Assembly (NCBI GenBank): GCA_037039685.1 | Contig: JAWNGF010000002.1 | Location: 6,324,001-6,388,000 of the forward strand | Length of the DNA: 64,000 nt | Direction: 5' to 3' | Source of the DNA: Ceratobasidium sp. AG-K | Lineage: Eukaryota > Basidiomycota > Agaricomycetes > Cantharellales > Ceratobasidiaceae | Shown: positions 22,154-31,340 of the stretch, piece by piece | How positions within the stretch are numbered: position 1 is the stretch's first letter | Layout of the letters: every line of letters starts with the position of its first letter | Made by a program: the position numbers and the translations under genes | The notes under the pieces: generated by a model | The model's input: only the letters and a program-made list of their open reading frames with translations | Told to the model about the DNA's origin: nothing | The model's database searches: none

Positions 22154-24424
22154 TCAAATGCATGTTTCGCAGTGTGACACATAGGAGTTGACAAATTTCT
22201 TCATGGTTGGCCAGTAGTAAGTTCTGGAGACCAATTCCAATCTTCTTGCTTGTCCAGGATGCCCAGCTGTAATATTGTCATGGTGCGATTCCACTATCAG
22301 GTTTCTGATGGTTTCATCTTTGGGGACAAAGATCTTTCCTTCGAACATTAGGAGTCCTTCTCTGTATTCCCAATCTTTGACTTTTTCTCCGTTTCTCAGC
22401 TTATTGTGGGCTTCTTCTAATCTGGGATCTTCGAGGATTGCTTCTCTGATTAGATCGTTAATCTCCTGGTCAGGGGTAATAGCCGAAATAAAAATGTCTG
22501 GTTTGAGGAGAACTTGGTTCTCTACCCCCCCCAAAGGTTCTAGGTCATATCGCCTCGAGAGAATGTCTGCTTTTTTGTTTTGGCTTCCTGGCCTGTACAA
22601 GATTTGGAAGTTGAAGTCTACCAAGAAATTCATCCAGCGGATCTGGCGTTGGTTCAATTGTTTGGACGATGAGAAGTATTCCAAATTTTTGTGATCTGTT
22701 ATCACTTGAATGGCCTTTTCTGTGCCTTGGAGTAAGTGCCGCCATTCTTTGAAGGCTCTAATGATTGCCAATAGTTCTTTGTCGAAAATGTCGTAGTTTC
22801 GTTCAGCCGGGTTTAGTGATTTGGAAAGAAATGCTACAGGGTGTAATTTCCCTTCTTCATCCTTCTGTGACAAAACTGCTCCTGTCGCAAATCCCGACAC
22901 GTCTGTCTCAAGGAAAAATTCCTTTTTTTGATCGGGCTGCATCATTACAGGTGCCTCCTTAAGAGCCTTTTTTAGTGCGTTCATGGCCTCTTGTTCTTTG
23001 CTTGTCCGTTGCCACTTTTGATCCTTCTTGAGTAGGTTATATAGAGGTCTGGCTTTGCCGGCAAAGTCTTGGATGAATCTTCGATAAAAATTGACAAATC
23101 CTAGGAACTCTTGGACTTGTTTGACATTCTTGGGAGCCTTCCAATTCATAGCCGCCGTGACCTTTTCCTGATCCGTTTCGATTCCTTTATTGGAAATGAC
23201 CAATCCCACCCAGTCCAGTTTGGTTTGGTGGAACTTGCATTTTCTCAATTTTGCAACCAGTTTGTGTTCTCTTAGTCTTCTTAGCACCTCTTTCACGTGT
23301 CCTGGATGATCTTCGACTCGTTTGGAAAAAACAAAGATATTATCAATGTATACGAGTACGAAAACCCACATAATGTCCCTGAATATAGAATTCATCAGGG
23401 ACTGGAAACTTGATGGAGCGTTTTTGAGACCAAAGGGCATGACTTTCCATTTGTACATGCCGTATTGAGTTTTGAATGCCGTTTTCCATTCATGGCCTGC
23501 TGCTATTTGGGTTTGGTGGAATCCTTGTGCCAAGTCTAGAGTGGTGCCAATGACGAATCCTTCCAGGGCCCTTAACCATTGGTCCAGTAGTGGTATTCCA
23601 CTTGCATTGAACTTGCATAGTGAATTCACATATCTGTAGTCAACGCAAATGCGTAACTCTGGGTTGCTCGGGTCTTCTGGATGTGGTTTTTTGACAAACA
23701 GAACCGGGGAAGCGAAAGGGGACTTAGAAATCTGAATGTGTCCTCTTTGGATCAGGGTTTCTAGTACTTTCTTCATTTCTTTGTCTTCAGCTGGGGATGT
23801 TTTGTAAATAGGGCCGTGCTTTAGTTTAGCTTCTGGTAGGAGGTCGAGCGTGATGTCAGTGGGCCTGTGAGGTGGGAGTTCTTCTAATCTGGATTCGTCG
23901 AATACATCTGCGAACTCTTTGTATTCCTCTGGTAATGTAGTTTCAGCTGCAATTTGGAGTGTAGATGGGATTGCTAGGCAGTTTTTTGAGCAGAATTCGC
24001 TTGTGTATGCAATTGTCCTATTTTTCCAATTAATTTGTGGGTTGTGTTTCTTGAGCCATGACATCCCGAGTACAATAGGGTGTCTTCCAATGTTTGTGAC
24101 ATGACATTCTATATCGCTGGAATGTGTTCCCATGACAAGCTTAAATTTGGTATAGTGGGTGACTTTTCCAGACAAGACTTCTTGTCCATCTATAACTCGC
24201 AGAGTCTTTGGTTTTTCGTGTTGGAAAAGGGGGAGGTTTGCCTCTTTTGCTAGGGAAGGGTTGATAAAACAGGAGGTTGCGCCGCAGTCGAGGAGTGCTT
24301 GTCCAGAGAATTTTTTCGATCTGTTAACTGACTTAGAATAAGGAGCCGTAGCTAGTGGATGAGCGGTGAAATCAAGGTATAATTGGTTTTCATTTGATAT
24401 TGACATGATTTCCAGTTCATCCAT
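22154..24424 (-). CDS. A3 pol, protease, reverse transcriptase, RNase H and integrase zinc-binding domain
   Basis: 756 residues. Protease site LLDCGATS at residues 44-51; reverse transcriptase with RICVDYRYVN, TTLDLAQGFHQ and VMPFGLKNAPSSFQ; the catalytic box at residue 359 is YIDN, not YIDD, so the polymerase is probably dead. RNase H has TDVSGFATGAV (Ala to Val next to the active Asp), FDKELLAII and ITDHKNLEYF. The C-terminus is the HHCC zinc-binding domain ending HCETCI at a TGA present in every A copy. The protein is reached by -1 frameshift from gag. Confidence 0.9.
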   Translation of the reverse strand: MDELEIMSISNENQLYLDFTAHPLATAPYSKSVNRSKKFSGQALLDCGATSCFINPSLAKEANLPLFQHEKPKTLRVIDGQEVLSGKVTHYTKFKLVMGTHSSDIECHVTNIGRHPIVLGMSWLKKHNPQINWKNRTIAYTSEFCSKNCLAIPSTLQIAAETTLPEEYKEFADVFDESRLEELPPHRPTDITLDLLPEAKLKHGPIYKTSPAEDKEMKKVLETLIQRGHIQISKSPFASPVLFVKKPHPEDPSNPELRICVDYRYVNSLCKFNASGIPLLDQWLRALEGFVIGTTLDLAQGFHQTQIAAGHEWKTAFKTQYGMYKWKVMPFGLKNAPSSFQSLMNSIFRDIMWVFVLVYIDNIFVFSKRVEDHPGHVKEVLRRLREHKLVAKLRKCKFHQTKLDWVGLVISNKGIETDQEKVTAAMNWKAPKNVKQVQEFLGFVNFYRRFIQDFAGKARPLYNLLKKDQKWQRTSKEQEAMNALKKALKEAPVMMQPDQKKEFFLETDVSGFATGAVLSQKDEEGKLHPVAFLSKSLNPAERNYDIFDKELLAIIRAFKEWRHLLQGTEKAIQVITDHKNLEYFSSSKQLNQRQIRWMNFLVDFNFQILYRPGSQNKKADILSRRYDLEPLGGVENQVLLKPDIFISAITPDQEINDLIREAILEDPRLEEAHNKLRNGEKVKDWEYREGLLMFEGKIFVPKDETIRNLIVESHHDNITAGHPGQARRLELVSRTYYWPTMKKFVNSYVSHCETCI

Positions 24425-24459
24425 ATTACTAGCTAATATATCACCGAGTACTTGGCTCC

Positions 24460-25812
24460 TTAATAAGCCTTGGTGACGTCTTTTCCCGATTCAATGTCTG
24501 AAGAGATTTCTTCAATCTGAGCTTCAAACCCTGAGGCTGTATTCTTGGAAGGACAGACTCTTGCTGAGTGTCTCTTGCTGCCGCAGGTGAAGCAAATCAT
24601 TGGTCCTTTTCCTTTTCCATCAAGATCCATCGCATTGGGGTCTTTAGCAGGAGTGGACAATTTGGGTGTTTGAACAATAGGAGCGTTGAAGTTACTAGTT
24701 TGGGTGTCTTTTTGAATTGCTCCAAAAGGGACATTTCCTTTTGTCCCATTGTCCCAGGAAATCTGTGGGATGGGGCGGCCCTTGGCGTTCCTGGTAATGC
24801 TTGAGATTTTGCCGTATTGCACCCCTCCTGTAGGTTTTGACATAAAGACACGTTCGTTTACGTTAAATCTTTGACCCCCTGAGGTGTTTGGGGTGTTTGT
24901 GGTTGTCTTGGAAGTAGTTTGTTTCGAAGTACTGGGTTGTGGGTTTTGCGATTTTTTTGGTGCATTAATGGCATTCATTGTGGAGTCGATTTCCAGGGCT
25001 CTTTCACAAACTTGGTTGAATGTCCTTGTGATTTCATGGGGTTTAAAGTTTTGTGACACCATGGCCATCTTGATTTCATCCTTAAGACCGTCATAGAAGT
25101 CATCCCAAAGTACTCGATTGGTGTACCTGAGTACCGATGAATAAGTAACAAAGTCTCGTAGATAATCCTGGACAGAGTTTTTCTGGATCAATTTCTTGTA
25201 TAGTTGTCTATATCGGTCGATCTTGTGAACATCACCAAACCTGGCTTGCATTTCGTTCCAGAATTCATCCATGTCGTGTAGCCAATTTGTTGCTCCCCTT
25301 CTTGCCGTGTCTGCATCAATTCCAGGTTGCATCCATACGTAGGCAGGCCCCTTGCAATATCCCATGATATAGGTGATTTTTTGTTCTGTGGTTGCTTGTG
25401 GGGATGTGTGATTTATGTATAAGGTACATTGCGACTTAAACTCGTCAAATTTATCTACGTCTCCAGAAAATTCCTCCGGGGGATGCATTTTGAGTTTGTA
25501 TCCTGGGGTGGTTGTTGACGCAGTGGTTGAGGGTGTTGCACCCAGGTTTGCAAGTGATTGAGACACCGCATTCATTAAGTGGTGAAGGGGTGCAATTTGT
25601 GCCGTTTGGTTTTGAATAGCATGGATGTCTGCAACGTTATTGTCGATGCCCTGTTCTAGGGTAGAGGTGATACCATTTAAAGCATTAATATGTCCGTTGA
25701 TTTTTCGCACTTCGTCTATTAAGGTGTTGATTGCATGTGCAACTACATCGGGTCCAGATGTTGCTAAAATTTGGGTAAAACCTCCTTGACTAGGTGATGG
25801 GGCTCTTGACAT
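24460..25812 (-). CDS. A3 gag
   Basis: 450 residues, intact. ATG of MSRAPSPSQGG chosen because it is the start conserved in all four copies, although A3 has an in-frame ATG 14 codons earlier. Disordered N-terminus, capsid helices with KMHPPEEFSGDVDKFDEF and YRQLYKKLIQKNSVQDYL, zinc knuckle CFTCGSKRHSARVC near residue 407. Assembles the cytoplasmic particle that packages element RNA. Confidence 0.9.
   Translation of the reverse strand: MSRAPSPSQGGFTQILATSGPDVVAHAINTLIDEVRKINGHINALNGITSTLEQGIDNNVADIHAIQNQTAQIAPLHHLMNAVSQSLANLGATPSTTASTTTPGYKLKMHPPEEFSGDVDKFDEFKSQCTLYINHTSPQATTEQKITYIMGYCKGPAYVWMQPGIDADTARRGATNWLHDMDEFWNEMQARFGDVHKIDRYRQLYKKLIQKNSVQDYLRDFVTYSSVLRYTNRVLWDDFYDGLKDEIKMAMVSQNFKPHEITRTFNQVCERALEIDSTMNAINAPKKSQNPQPSTSKQTTSKTTTNTPNTSGGQRFNVNERVFMSKPTGGVQYGKISSITRNAKGRPIPQISWDNGTKGNVPFGAIQKDTQTSNFNAPIVQTPKLSTPAKDPNAMDLDGKGKGPMICFTCGSKRHSARVCPSKNTASGFEAQIEEISSDIESGKDVTKAY
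24481..24487 (-). promoter_or_regulatory. A3 -1 ribosomal frameshift site with stem-loop
   Basis: GGGAAAA in gag frame (TCG GGA AAA), 18 bases before the gag TAA. Four bases after it TCACCAAG can pair with CTTGGTGA some 20 bases further on (the second arm carries one change in A3). The -1 frame is open from here through MDELEIM. A0 (40849-40855), A1 (36263-36269) and A2 (20084-20090) keep the heptamer. Confidence 0.8.
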
Positions 25813-25876
25813 ATTGGAGCGGGGAAAAAGAAATCTATTGGGAGCTGAGGCCATACAAAATATCCCGGATTCTCCT

Positions 25877-26086
25877 TCAAACCCTTCTGTCTTTAATAAT
25901 GCGCAAACTTCTCAGAAATATCAATTCAAGATTCTCGTCCTCCAAGAACAACGCGTTGATTACTCCTAGTTCGTCGTACTGTTCGTATATATAGTTATGA
26001 TGAACGTCTTCAATAAAGAGTTGTACGGACTCTAGTCTAAGCTGTTCCCTATGTTGTTCCTGTGTGAGTCGAGGTCTTGGTCCCAC
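25877..26086 (-). CDS. Short conserved frame between ORF0 and gag in A3
   Basis: A frame overlapping the end of ORF0 encodes FIEDVHHNYIYEQYDELG and INALFLEDENLELIFLRSL. The same peptide is readable in A0 (39332-39522, where it runs into gag without a stop) and A1 (37619-37888). This conservation suggests real coding, perhaps a gag N-terminal extension or spliced exon. No known domain. Confidence 0.4.
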   Translation of the reverse strand: MGPRPRLTQEQHREQLRLESVQLFIEDVHHNYIYEQYDELGVINALFLEDENLELIFLRSLRIIKDRRV

Positions 26087-26626
26087 TGAAAAGGGTTGGG
26101 TGCGATAGTATTAAGGTGATTTAGAAGGCGATAATCCTGGTTAATAGGAATATGCACTTCTGCTGCGAGATGGCAGTATTTGCCCTTGATTTTGTCCTTA
26201 AGGGTTTCGATGGTATGCCACTGACGTTTGTTGTTGTTGATGAGGTTTTCGACCTTCCAAGTGTGTTTTTCTTGGATTTTGATGAGTTGGTCGCAATTTT
26301 CAATCAACACACGGGTTTGTTCTTGCAAGCGCTCGACTTCGATATTGGTGTCAGCTAGATTTATGCTTTGGACACGATCTTGATCGGCTTGTTGCTTGTT
26401 TGTGTTGTCGAGGTTGATTTTGACAAACTCGAGCCTTGAATGGAGAGATTGATAATCGGCTTCGAGTTGATTGTGGTTTTCGTCGTTTTGAGTACGTTCA
26501 ACCCTTAAATCCTCTGCTTGTTTGACTTGATCCTCTTCCAGTACTTCAATTTGACTGTTTAATTCGTCGACTTTAGTGTCTAGATCAAGTACGAAGTCTT
26601 TTAGTCTAAGGACTGCTTCGCAGAGG
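26032..26626 (-). CDS. A3 ORF0, coiled-coil protein upstream of gag
   Basis: About 195 residues dominated by heptads (LDTKVDELNSQIEVLEED, LQEQTRVLIENCDQLIKIQ), ending in a non-coiled part (INQDYRLLNHLNTIAPNPFQ). It lies between the leader and gag and is kept in A0, A1 and A4. No ATG occurs in the frame; the first sense codons follow a candidate intron acceptor, so it may be the second exon of a spliced message or use a non-AUG start. Function unknown; a particle assembly or nucleocapsid helper role is inference. Possibly a captured host gene, because it has its own promoter-like region. Confidence 0.6.
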
Positions 26627-26695
26627 CTAAAAAATGCAGGGAACACTTTTAAGGTTAATTAGTTAGTTACTAATTAGTCCCTTTTTAGTGCGTAC
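26627..26695 (-). other. Candidate leader intron of A3
   Basis: 69 bases from GTACGC to TTTTTTAG with CTAAC/CTAAT branch-like motifs in the middle. Confidence 0.5.
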
Positions 26696-26845
26696 TGATG
26701 GAAGCGAGAAATGGATGCGGTTCTTGATGGATGAGAGTGTTAACTTGGGTGGTGCTCCGACCACTTTCCAGTTTTTGCTTGAGAGGATCTGGCTTCCTCG
26801 AGATGTTGATTTGGATGTGAAGGGTGCTAGGCGCTAAGCTTTTGC

Positions 26846-26879
26846 TTTATATACTCCTTATCTGATCTTATCAGTTATC
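26846..26879 (-). promoter_or_regulatory. Internal promoter of A3 with three GATA motifs
   Basis: TATATAAA (26846-26853) with GATAAG, GATAAG and GATAAC directly upstream (26857-26879) on the element strand. It lies about 250 bases inside the 5' LTR and just upstream of the leader exon of ORF0. Confidence 0.55.
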
Positions 26880-27128
26880 AACAGCCTTGGGCGGGCGTGA
26901 TAGTGACAGTGTATGACAGAGTAAGGGTGTATTTAGCTGACTAAAGCCGCTATGACCCGAAAGAGGATAACGATTGGGTTCACTGACAGCGTATAGCGAC
27001 GTGGAACTACTGGTCTATATCAAGTATAGCTCTTCGTTCGTTGTACTATGCCTGTTTTCCCGTGTATGTTCTATCTACTTGATGGAAGAGCAGGGGCTTA
27101 AGGCCGATGCTAGAAAGGCTTGACCTAA

Positions 27129-27542
27129 TGTCCCGACTTGGGTCAATTAGGTATATATAAGGTTAAGGGGTTCGACTTAGATAAGTCTTTGAACCCAAGG
27201 AGTGGTGATAGTAAGAGGATTGAATTAGGCAAGTCCTAGTGGAGAGGAGGTCAAGCCTTGTCGTTAACCGGCTTGACCTATGGGTTTATATACATGTGAG
27301 ATCAAGGCCACGTCATCATCTATCAGTGTGGGAAAGCCGAGTACAACCAATGATAAGCAAGATAAGAGGTATGACTCGACATTCTGGAAGTTTGGGAAGT
27401 ATCACTAATATCAAATGAAAAGACAAATACATCACATGATACAAGTTAAGCGCCAGAGGACATTTGTACCTAAAAAGGAAAGTGTTCGGAAAAAAAGATA
27501 TAAAATCAGAATAAAATGTCTGAGCTTAGTCAGCTCATGACA
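27129..27542 (-). repeat. A3 5' LTR and self-priming site
   Basis: 414 bp. TATATAAA on the element strand at 27285-27292; predicted RNA start AAGGCTTGACCT at 27248-27259; its complement AGGTCAAGCCTT lies two bases inside the LTR at 27115-27126. An upstream copy of the same arm (27270-27279) makes a hairpin around the start site. Confidence 0.92.
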
Positions 27543-27547
27543 GAAAT

Positions 27548-28199
27548 CCCGTCTACACTCCAAATTGCAGCTGAAACTACATTACCAGAGGAATACAAAG
27601 AGTTTGCAGATGTATTTGACGAATCCAGATTAGAAGAACTCCCACCTCACAGGCCAACTGACATTACGCTTGACCTCCTACCAGAAGCTAAACTAAAGCA
27701 CGGCCCTATTTACAAAACGTCCCCAGCTGAAGACAAAGAAATGAAGAAAGTACTAGAAACCCTGATCCAAAGAGGACACATTCAGATTTCTAAGTCCCCT
27801 TTGGCTTCCCCAGTTCTGTTTGTCAAAAAACCACATCCAGAAGATCCAAGCAACCCAGAGTTACGCTTTTGCGTTGACTACAGATATGTGAATTCACTAT
27901 GCAAATTCAACGCAAGTGGAATACCACTACTGGACAAATGGTTAAGGGCTCTGGAAGGATTTGTCATTGGCACCACTCTAGACTTGGCACAGGGATTCCA
28001 CCAAACCCAAATAGCAGCAGGCCATGAATGGAAAACGGCATTCAAAACTCAATACGGCATGTACAAATGGAAAGTCATGCCCTTTGGTCTCAAAAACGCT
28101 CCATCAAGTTTCCAGTCCCTGATGAATTCTATATTCAGGGACATTATGGGGGTTTTCGTACTTGTATACATTGATGATATCTTTGTTTTTTCCAAATGA
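27548..28199 (+). pseudogene. A2 pol, reverse transcriptase palm
   Basis: Continues the A2 protease after A3. Reverse transcriptase with LRFCVDYRYVN, VMPFGLKNAPSSFQ and an intact YIDDIFVFSK box. It ends at TGA 28197-28199 where A3 has CGA (Arg). Confidence 0.88.
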
Positions 28200-29363
28200 G
28201 TCGAAGATCATCCAGGACACGTGAAAGAGGTGCTAAGAAGACTAAGAGAACACAAGCTGGTTGCAAAATTGAGAAAATGCAAGTTCCACCAAACCAAACT
28301 GGACTGGGTGGGATTGGTCATTTCCAATAAAGGAATCGAAACGGATCAGGAAAAGGTCATGGCGGCTATGAATTGGAAGGCTCCCAAGAATGTCAAACAA
28401 GTTCAAGAGTTCCTAGGATTTGTCAATTTCTATTGAAGATTCATCCAAGACTTTGCCGGCAAAGCCAGACCTCTATATAACCTACTCAAGAAGGATCAAA
28501 AGTGGCAGTGGACAAGCAAAGAACAAGAGGCCATGAACGCACTAAAAAAGGCTCTCAAGGTGGCACCTGTAATGATGCAGCCCAATCAAAAAAAGGAATT
28601 TTTCCTCAAGACAGACGCGTCGGGATTTGCGACAGGAGCAGTTTTGTCACAGAAGGGTGAAGAAGGAAAATTACACCCTGTAGCTTTTCTTTCCAAATCA
28701 CTAAATCCGGCTGAACAAAACTACAACATTTTTGACAAAGAACTATTGGCAATCATTAGAGCCTTCAAAGAATGGCGGCACTTACTCCAAGGCACAGAAA
28801 AGGCCATTCAAGTGATAACAGATCACAAAAATTTGGAATACTTCTCATCGTCCAAACAATTGAACCAACGCCAGATCCGCTGGATGAATTTCTTGGTGGA
28901 CTTCAACTTCCAAATCTTGTACAGGCCAGGAAGCCAAAACAAAAAAGCAGACATTCTCTCGAGGCAATATGAGCTAGAACCTTTGGGGGGGGTAGAGAAC
29001 CAAGTTCTCCTCAAACCAGACATTTTTATTTTGGCTATTACCCCTGACCAGGAGATTAATGATCTAATCAGAGAAGCAATCCTCGAAGATCCCAGATTAG
29101 AGGAAGCCCACAATAAGCTGAGAAACGGAGAAAAAGTCAAAGATTGGGAATACAGAGAAGGACTCCTAATGTTCAAAGGAAAGATCTTTGTCCCCAAGGA
29201 TGAAACCATCAGAAACCTGATATTGGAATCGCGCCATGATAATATTACAGCTGGGCATCCTGGACAAGCAAGAACATTGGAATTGGTCTCCAGAACTTAC
29301 TACTGGCCAACCATGAAGAAATTTGTCAACTCCTATGTGTCACACTGCGAAACATGCATTTGA
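28200..29363 (+). pseudogene. A2 pol, thumb, RNase H and integrase zinc-binding domain
   Basis: Same frame. TGA at 28434-28436 interrupts NFYRRF (CGA in A3). RNase H has FFLKTDASGFATGAVLSQ, FDKELLAII and VITDHKNLEYF. It ends with the HHCC domain and the TGA at 29361-29363 shared by all A copies. Confidence 0.88.
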
Positions 29364-30491
29364 GTTAAACCATTGAACCAACTCCCCACAGGATTACTGC
29401 GTCCTTTACATATTCCTGAGAGACCTTGGGAAGAGATCTCCTATGACATGATTGTAGGGCTCCCAGAATCAGAAGGATATGACGCAATCTTAACAGTAGT
29501 AGATTGGTTCTCCAAGATGGCACACTATCTCCCTTGCAAATCAATGGCCACAGCAGTAGACATAGCCAACATCTTTGTTGCAAACATTTGGAAACTTCAC
29601 AGCACTCCAAAAGCAACAGTCTCAGATAGAGGATCCACTTTCAACTCAAAGTTCATTAGGCATCTGTACAAACGGTTGGACGTAAAACCTACCTTCAGCA
29701 CAGCATACCATCCAAGGACAGACGGACAGTCAGAACGGGCAAACCAAGTTGTCGAAATCTTTATCAGGGCTTTTGCCAACCATAGGCAAAACAACTGGGT
29801 GGCCCTGCTCCCTATGGCAGAATTTGCTTACAACAATGGAATCCAAGCATCCACTGGCAAAACCCCTTTCCAAATCTGCCAGGGTTTCAACCCTAGAATG
29901 AACATCGGGGAAGAATCAGACTATACTGTTCCTGAAGCTGATGCCCATGCGGAATTCCTGTTGAAAGGATACGACAAAGTCAAAGCCGCCCTCATCCTAG
30001 CAAATCAGTCCTATAAACACTACTTTGATAAAGGAGCAAAAGAACCAGAAGAGATAAACCCGGGAGATAAAGTCTGGCTCAATCATCAGAACATTTCCAC
30101 AGACAGACCCTCAGTAAAACTCTCCCACAAAGTTTTAGGCCCTTACAAAGTAATGGAAAAAGTAGGGACTCATGCCTTTAGACTGGAGTTACCAAAATCA
30201 ATGAAAACTCATCCTGTCTTCCATGTCATGCTGCTCAAGAAATTCCACTCTGATCCCCACGGCCGCGAACCCGCTCAACCACCCCCTATTGTCACACAAG
30301 ATGGAGAAGAAGAATGGGAAGTTGAAGAGATCCTTAGTTCCAAGAAAATTCGCCGCCAACTCCACTATTACATTAAGTGGAAAGGGTACTCTCATGCAGA
30401 CAACTCTTGGCAGTCAAAGGAAGATCTCAAGAACGCTCCTGAACTGGTTGATAAATTTCACAAACTCCATCCCACCGCGCCAGGCCCTTAG
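29364..30491 (+). CDS. A2 pol, integrase core and chromodomain
   Basis: Open from the codon after the shared TGA to TAG at 30489-30491. Catalytic residues in ISYDMIVGLP, VSDRGSTF and DGQSERAN are all present; chromodomain HYYIKWKGYSHADNSW. The intact state of this part contrasts with the broken upstream region. Confidence 0.88.
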   Translation, partial: VKPLNQLPTGLLRPLHIPERPWEEISYDMIVGLPESEGYDAILTVVDWFSKMAHYLPCKSMATAVDIANIFVANIWKLHSTPKATVSDRGSTFNSKFIRHLYKRLDVKPTFSTAYHPRTDGQSERANQVVEIFIRAFANHRQNNWVALLPMAEFAYNNGIQASTGKTPFQICQGFNPRMNIGEESDYTVPEADAHAEFLLKGYDKVKAALILANQSYKHYFDKGAKEPEEINPGDKVWLNHQNISTDRPSVKLSHKVLGPYKVMEKVGTHAFRLELPKSMKTHPVFHVMLLKKFHSDPHGREPAQPPPIVTQDGEEEWEVEEILSSKKIRRQLHYYIKWKGYSHADNSWQSKEDLKNAPELVDKFHKLHPTAPGP

Positions 30492-30501
30492 GAGGGGGTA
30501 A

Positions 30502-30913
30502 TGTCATGAGCTGACTAAGCTCAGACATTTTATTCTGATTTTATATCTTTTTTTCCGAACACTTTCCTTTTTTGGTACAAATGTCCTCTGGCGCTTAACT
30601 TGTATCATGTGATGTATTTGTCTTTTCATTTGATATTGGTGATACTTCTGGAACTTCCAGAATGTTGAGTCATACCTCTTATCTCGCTTATCATTGGTTG
30701 TACTCGGCTTTCCCACACTGATAGATGATGACGTGGCCTTGATCTCACATGTATATAAACCCATAGGTCAAGCCGGTTAACGACAAGGCTTGACCTCTTC
30801 TCCACTAGGACTTGCCTATTCAACTCTTTTACTATCACCACGCCTTGGGTTCTAAGACTTGTCTAAGTCAAACCCCTTAACTCTTATATACCTAATTGAC
30901 CCAAGTCAGGACA
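30502..30913 (+). repeat. A2 3' LTR
   Basis: 412 bp, TGTCATGAGC to GTCAGGACA, preceded by the polypurine tract AGGAGGGGGTAA at 30490-30501. Confidence 0.93.
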
Positions 30914-30918
30914 TTTGG

Positions 30919-31335
30919 AAAAAATGAAGATGTCATCAATGTATACAAGTACAAAAACCCCCATAATGTCCCTGAATATAGAGTTCATTAGGGACTGGAA
31001 GTTTGATGGGGCGTTTTTGAGACCAAATGGCATGACTTTCCATTCATACATGCCATACTGAGTTTTGAAGGCTGTTTTCCATTTGTGTCCTGCTGCTATT
31101 TGGGTTTGATGGAATCCTTGTGCCAAGTCCAGAGTGGTACCAATGACAAATCCTTCCAGGGCCCTTAACCATTGATCCAGTAGAGGGATTCCACTTGCAT
31201 TGAATTTGCTGTGCAAATTCACATATCTATAGTCAACACAAAAGTGTAATTCTGGGTTGTTTGGATCTTCTGGATGGGGCTTTTTGACAAATAGAACCGG
31301 CAATGCTAAAGGAGACTTGGAAATTTGAATATGTC
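30919..31335 (-). pseudogene. A1 pol, reverse transcriptase palm
   Basis: Read leftward: FCVDYRYVNLHSKF, TTLDLAQGFHQTQ, VMPFGLKNAPSNFQ and an intact YIDDIFIFSK. Flanked by the D solo LTR on the right and A2 on the left. Confidence 0.85.
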
Positions 31336-31340
31336 CCCTC

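Larger units (their letters stand above)
20602..27542 (-). mobile_element. Family A element A3, youngest and structurally complete
   Basis: 414 bp LTRs at both ends, GAAAT duplications at 20597-20601 and 27543-27547. I count about six differences between its LTRs, half of them CpG transitions. It has the full order LTR, leader, ORF0, gag, pol, polypurine tract, LTR. Confidence 0.95.
18696..30913 (+). mobile_element. Family A element A2 (plus), host of A3
   Basis: TTTGG duplications at 18691-18695 and 30914-30918. The 5' end is internally deleted: about 47 bp of LTR are fused to the gag start, so the rest of the LTR, leader and ORF0 are absent. 3' LTR at 30502-30913. Confidence 0.9.
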
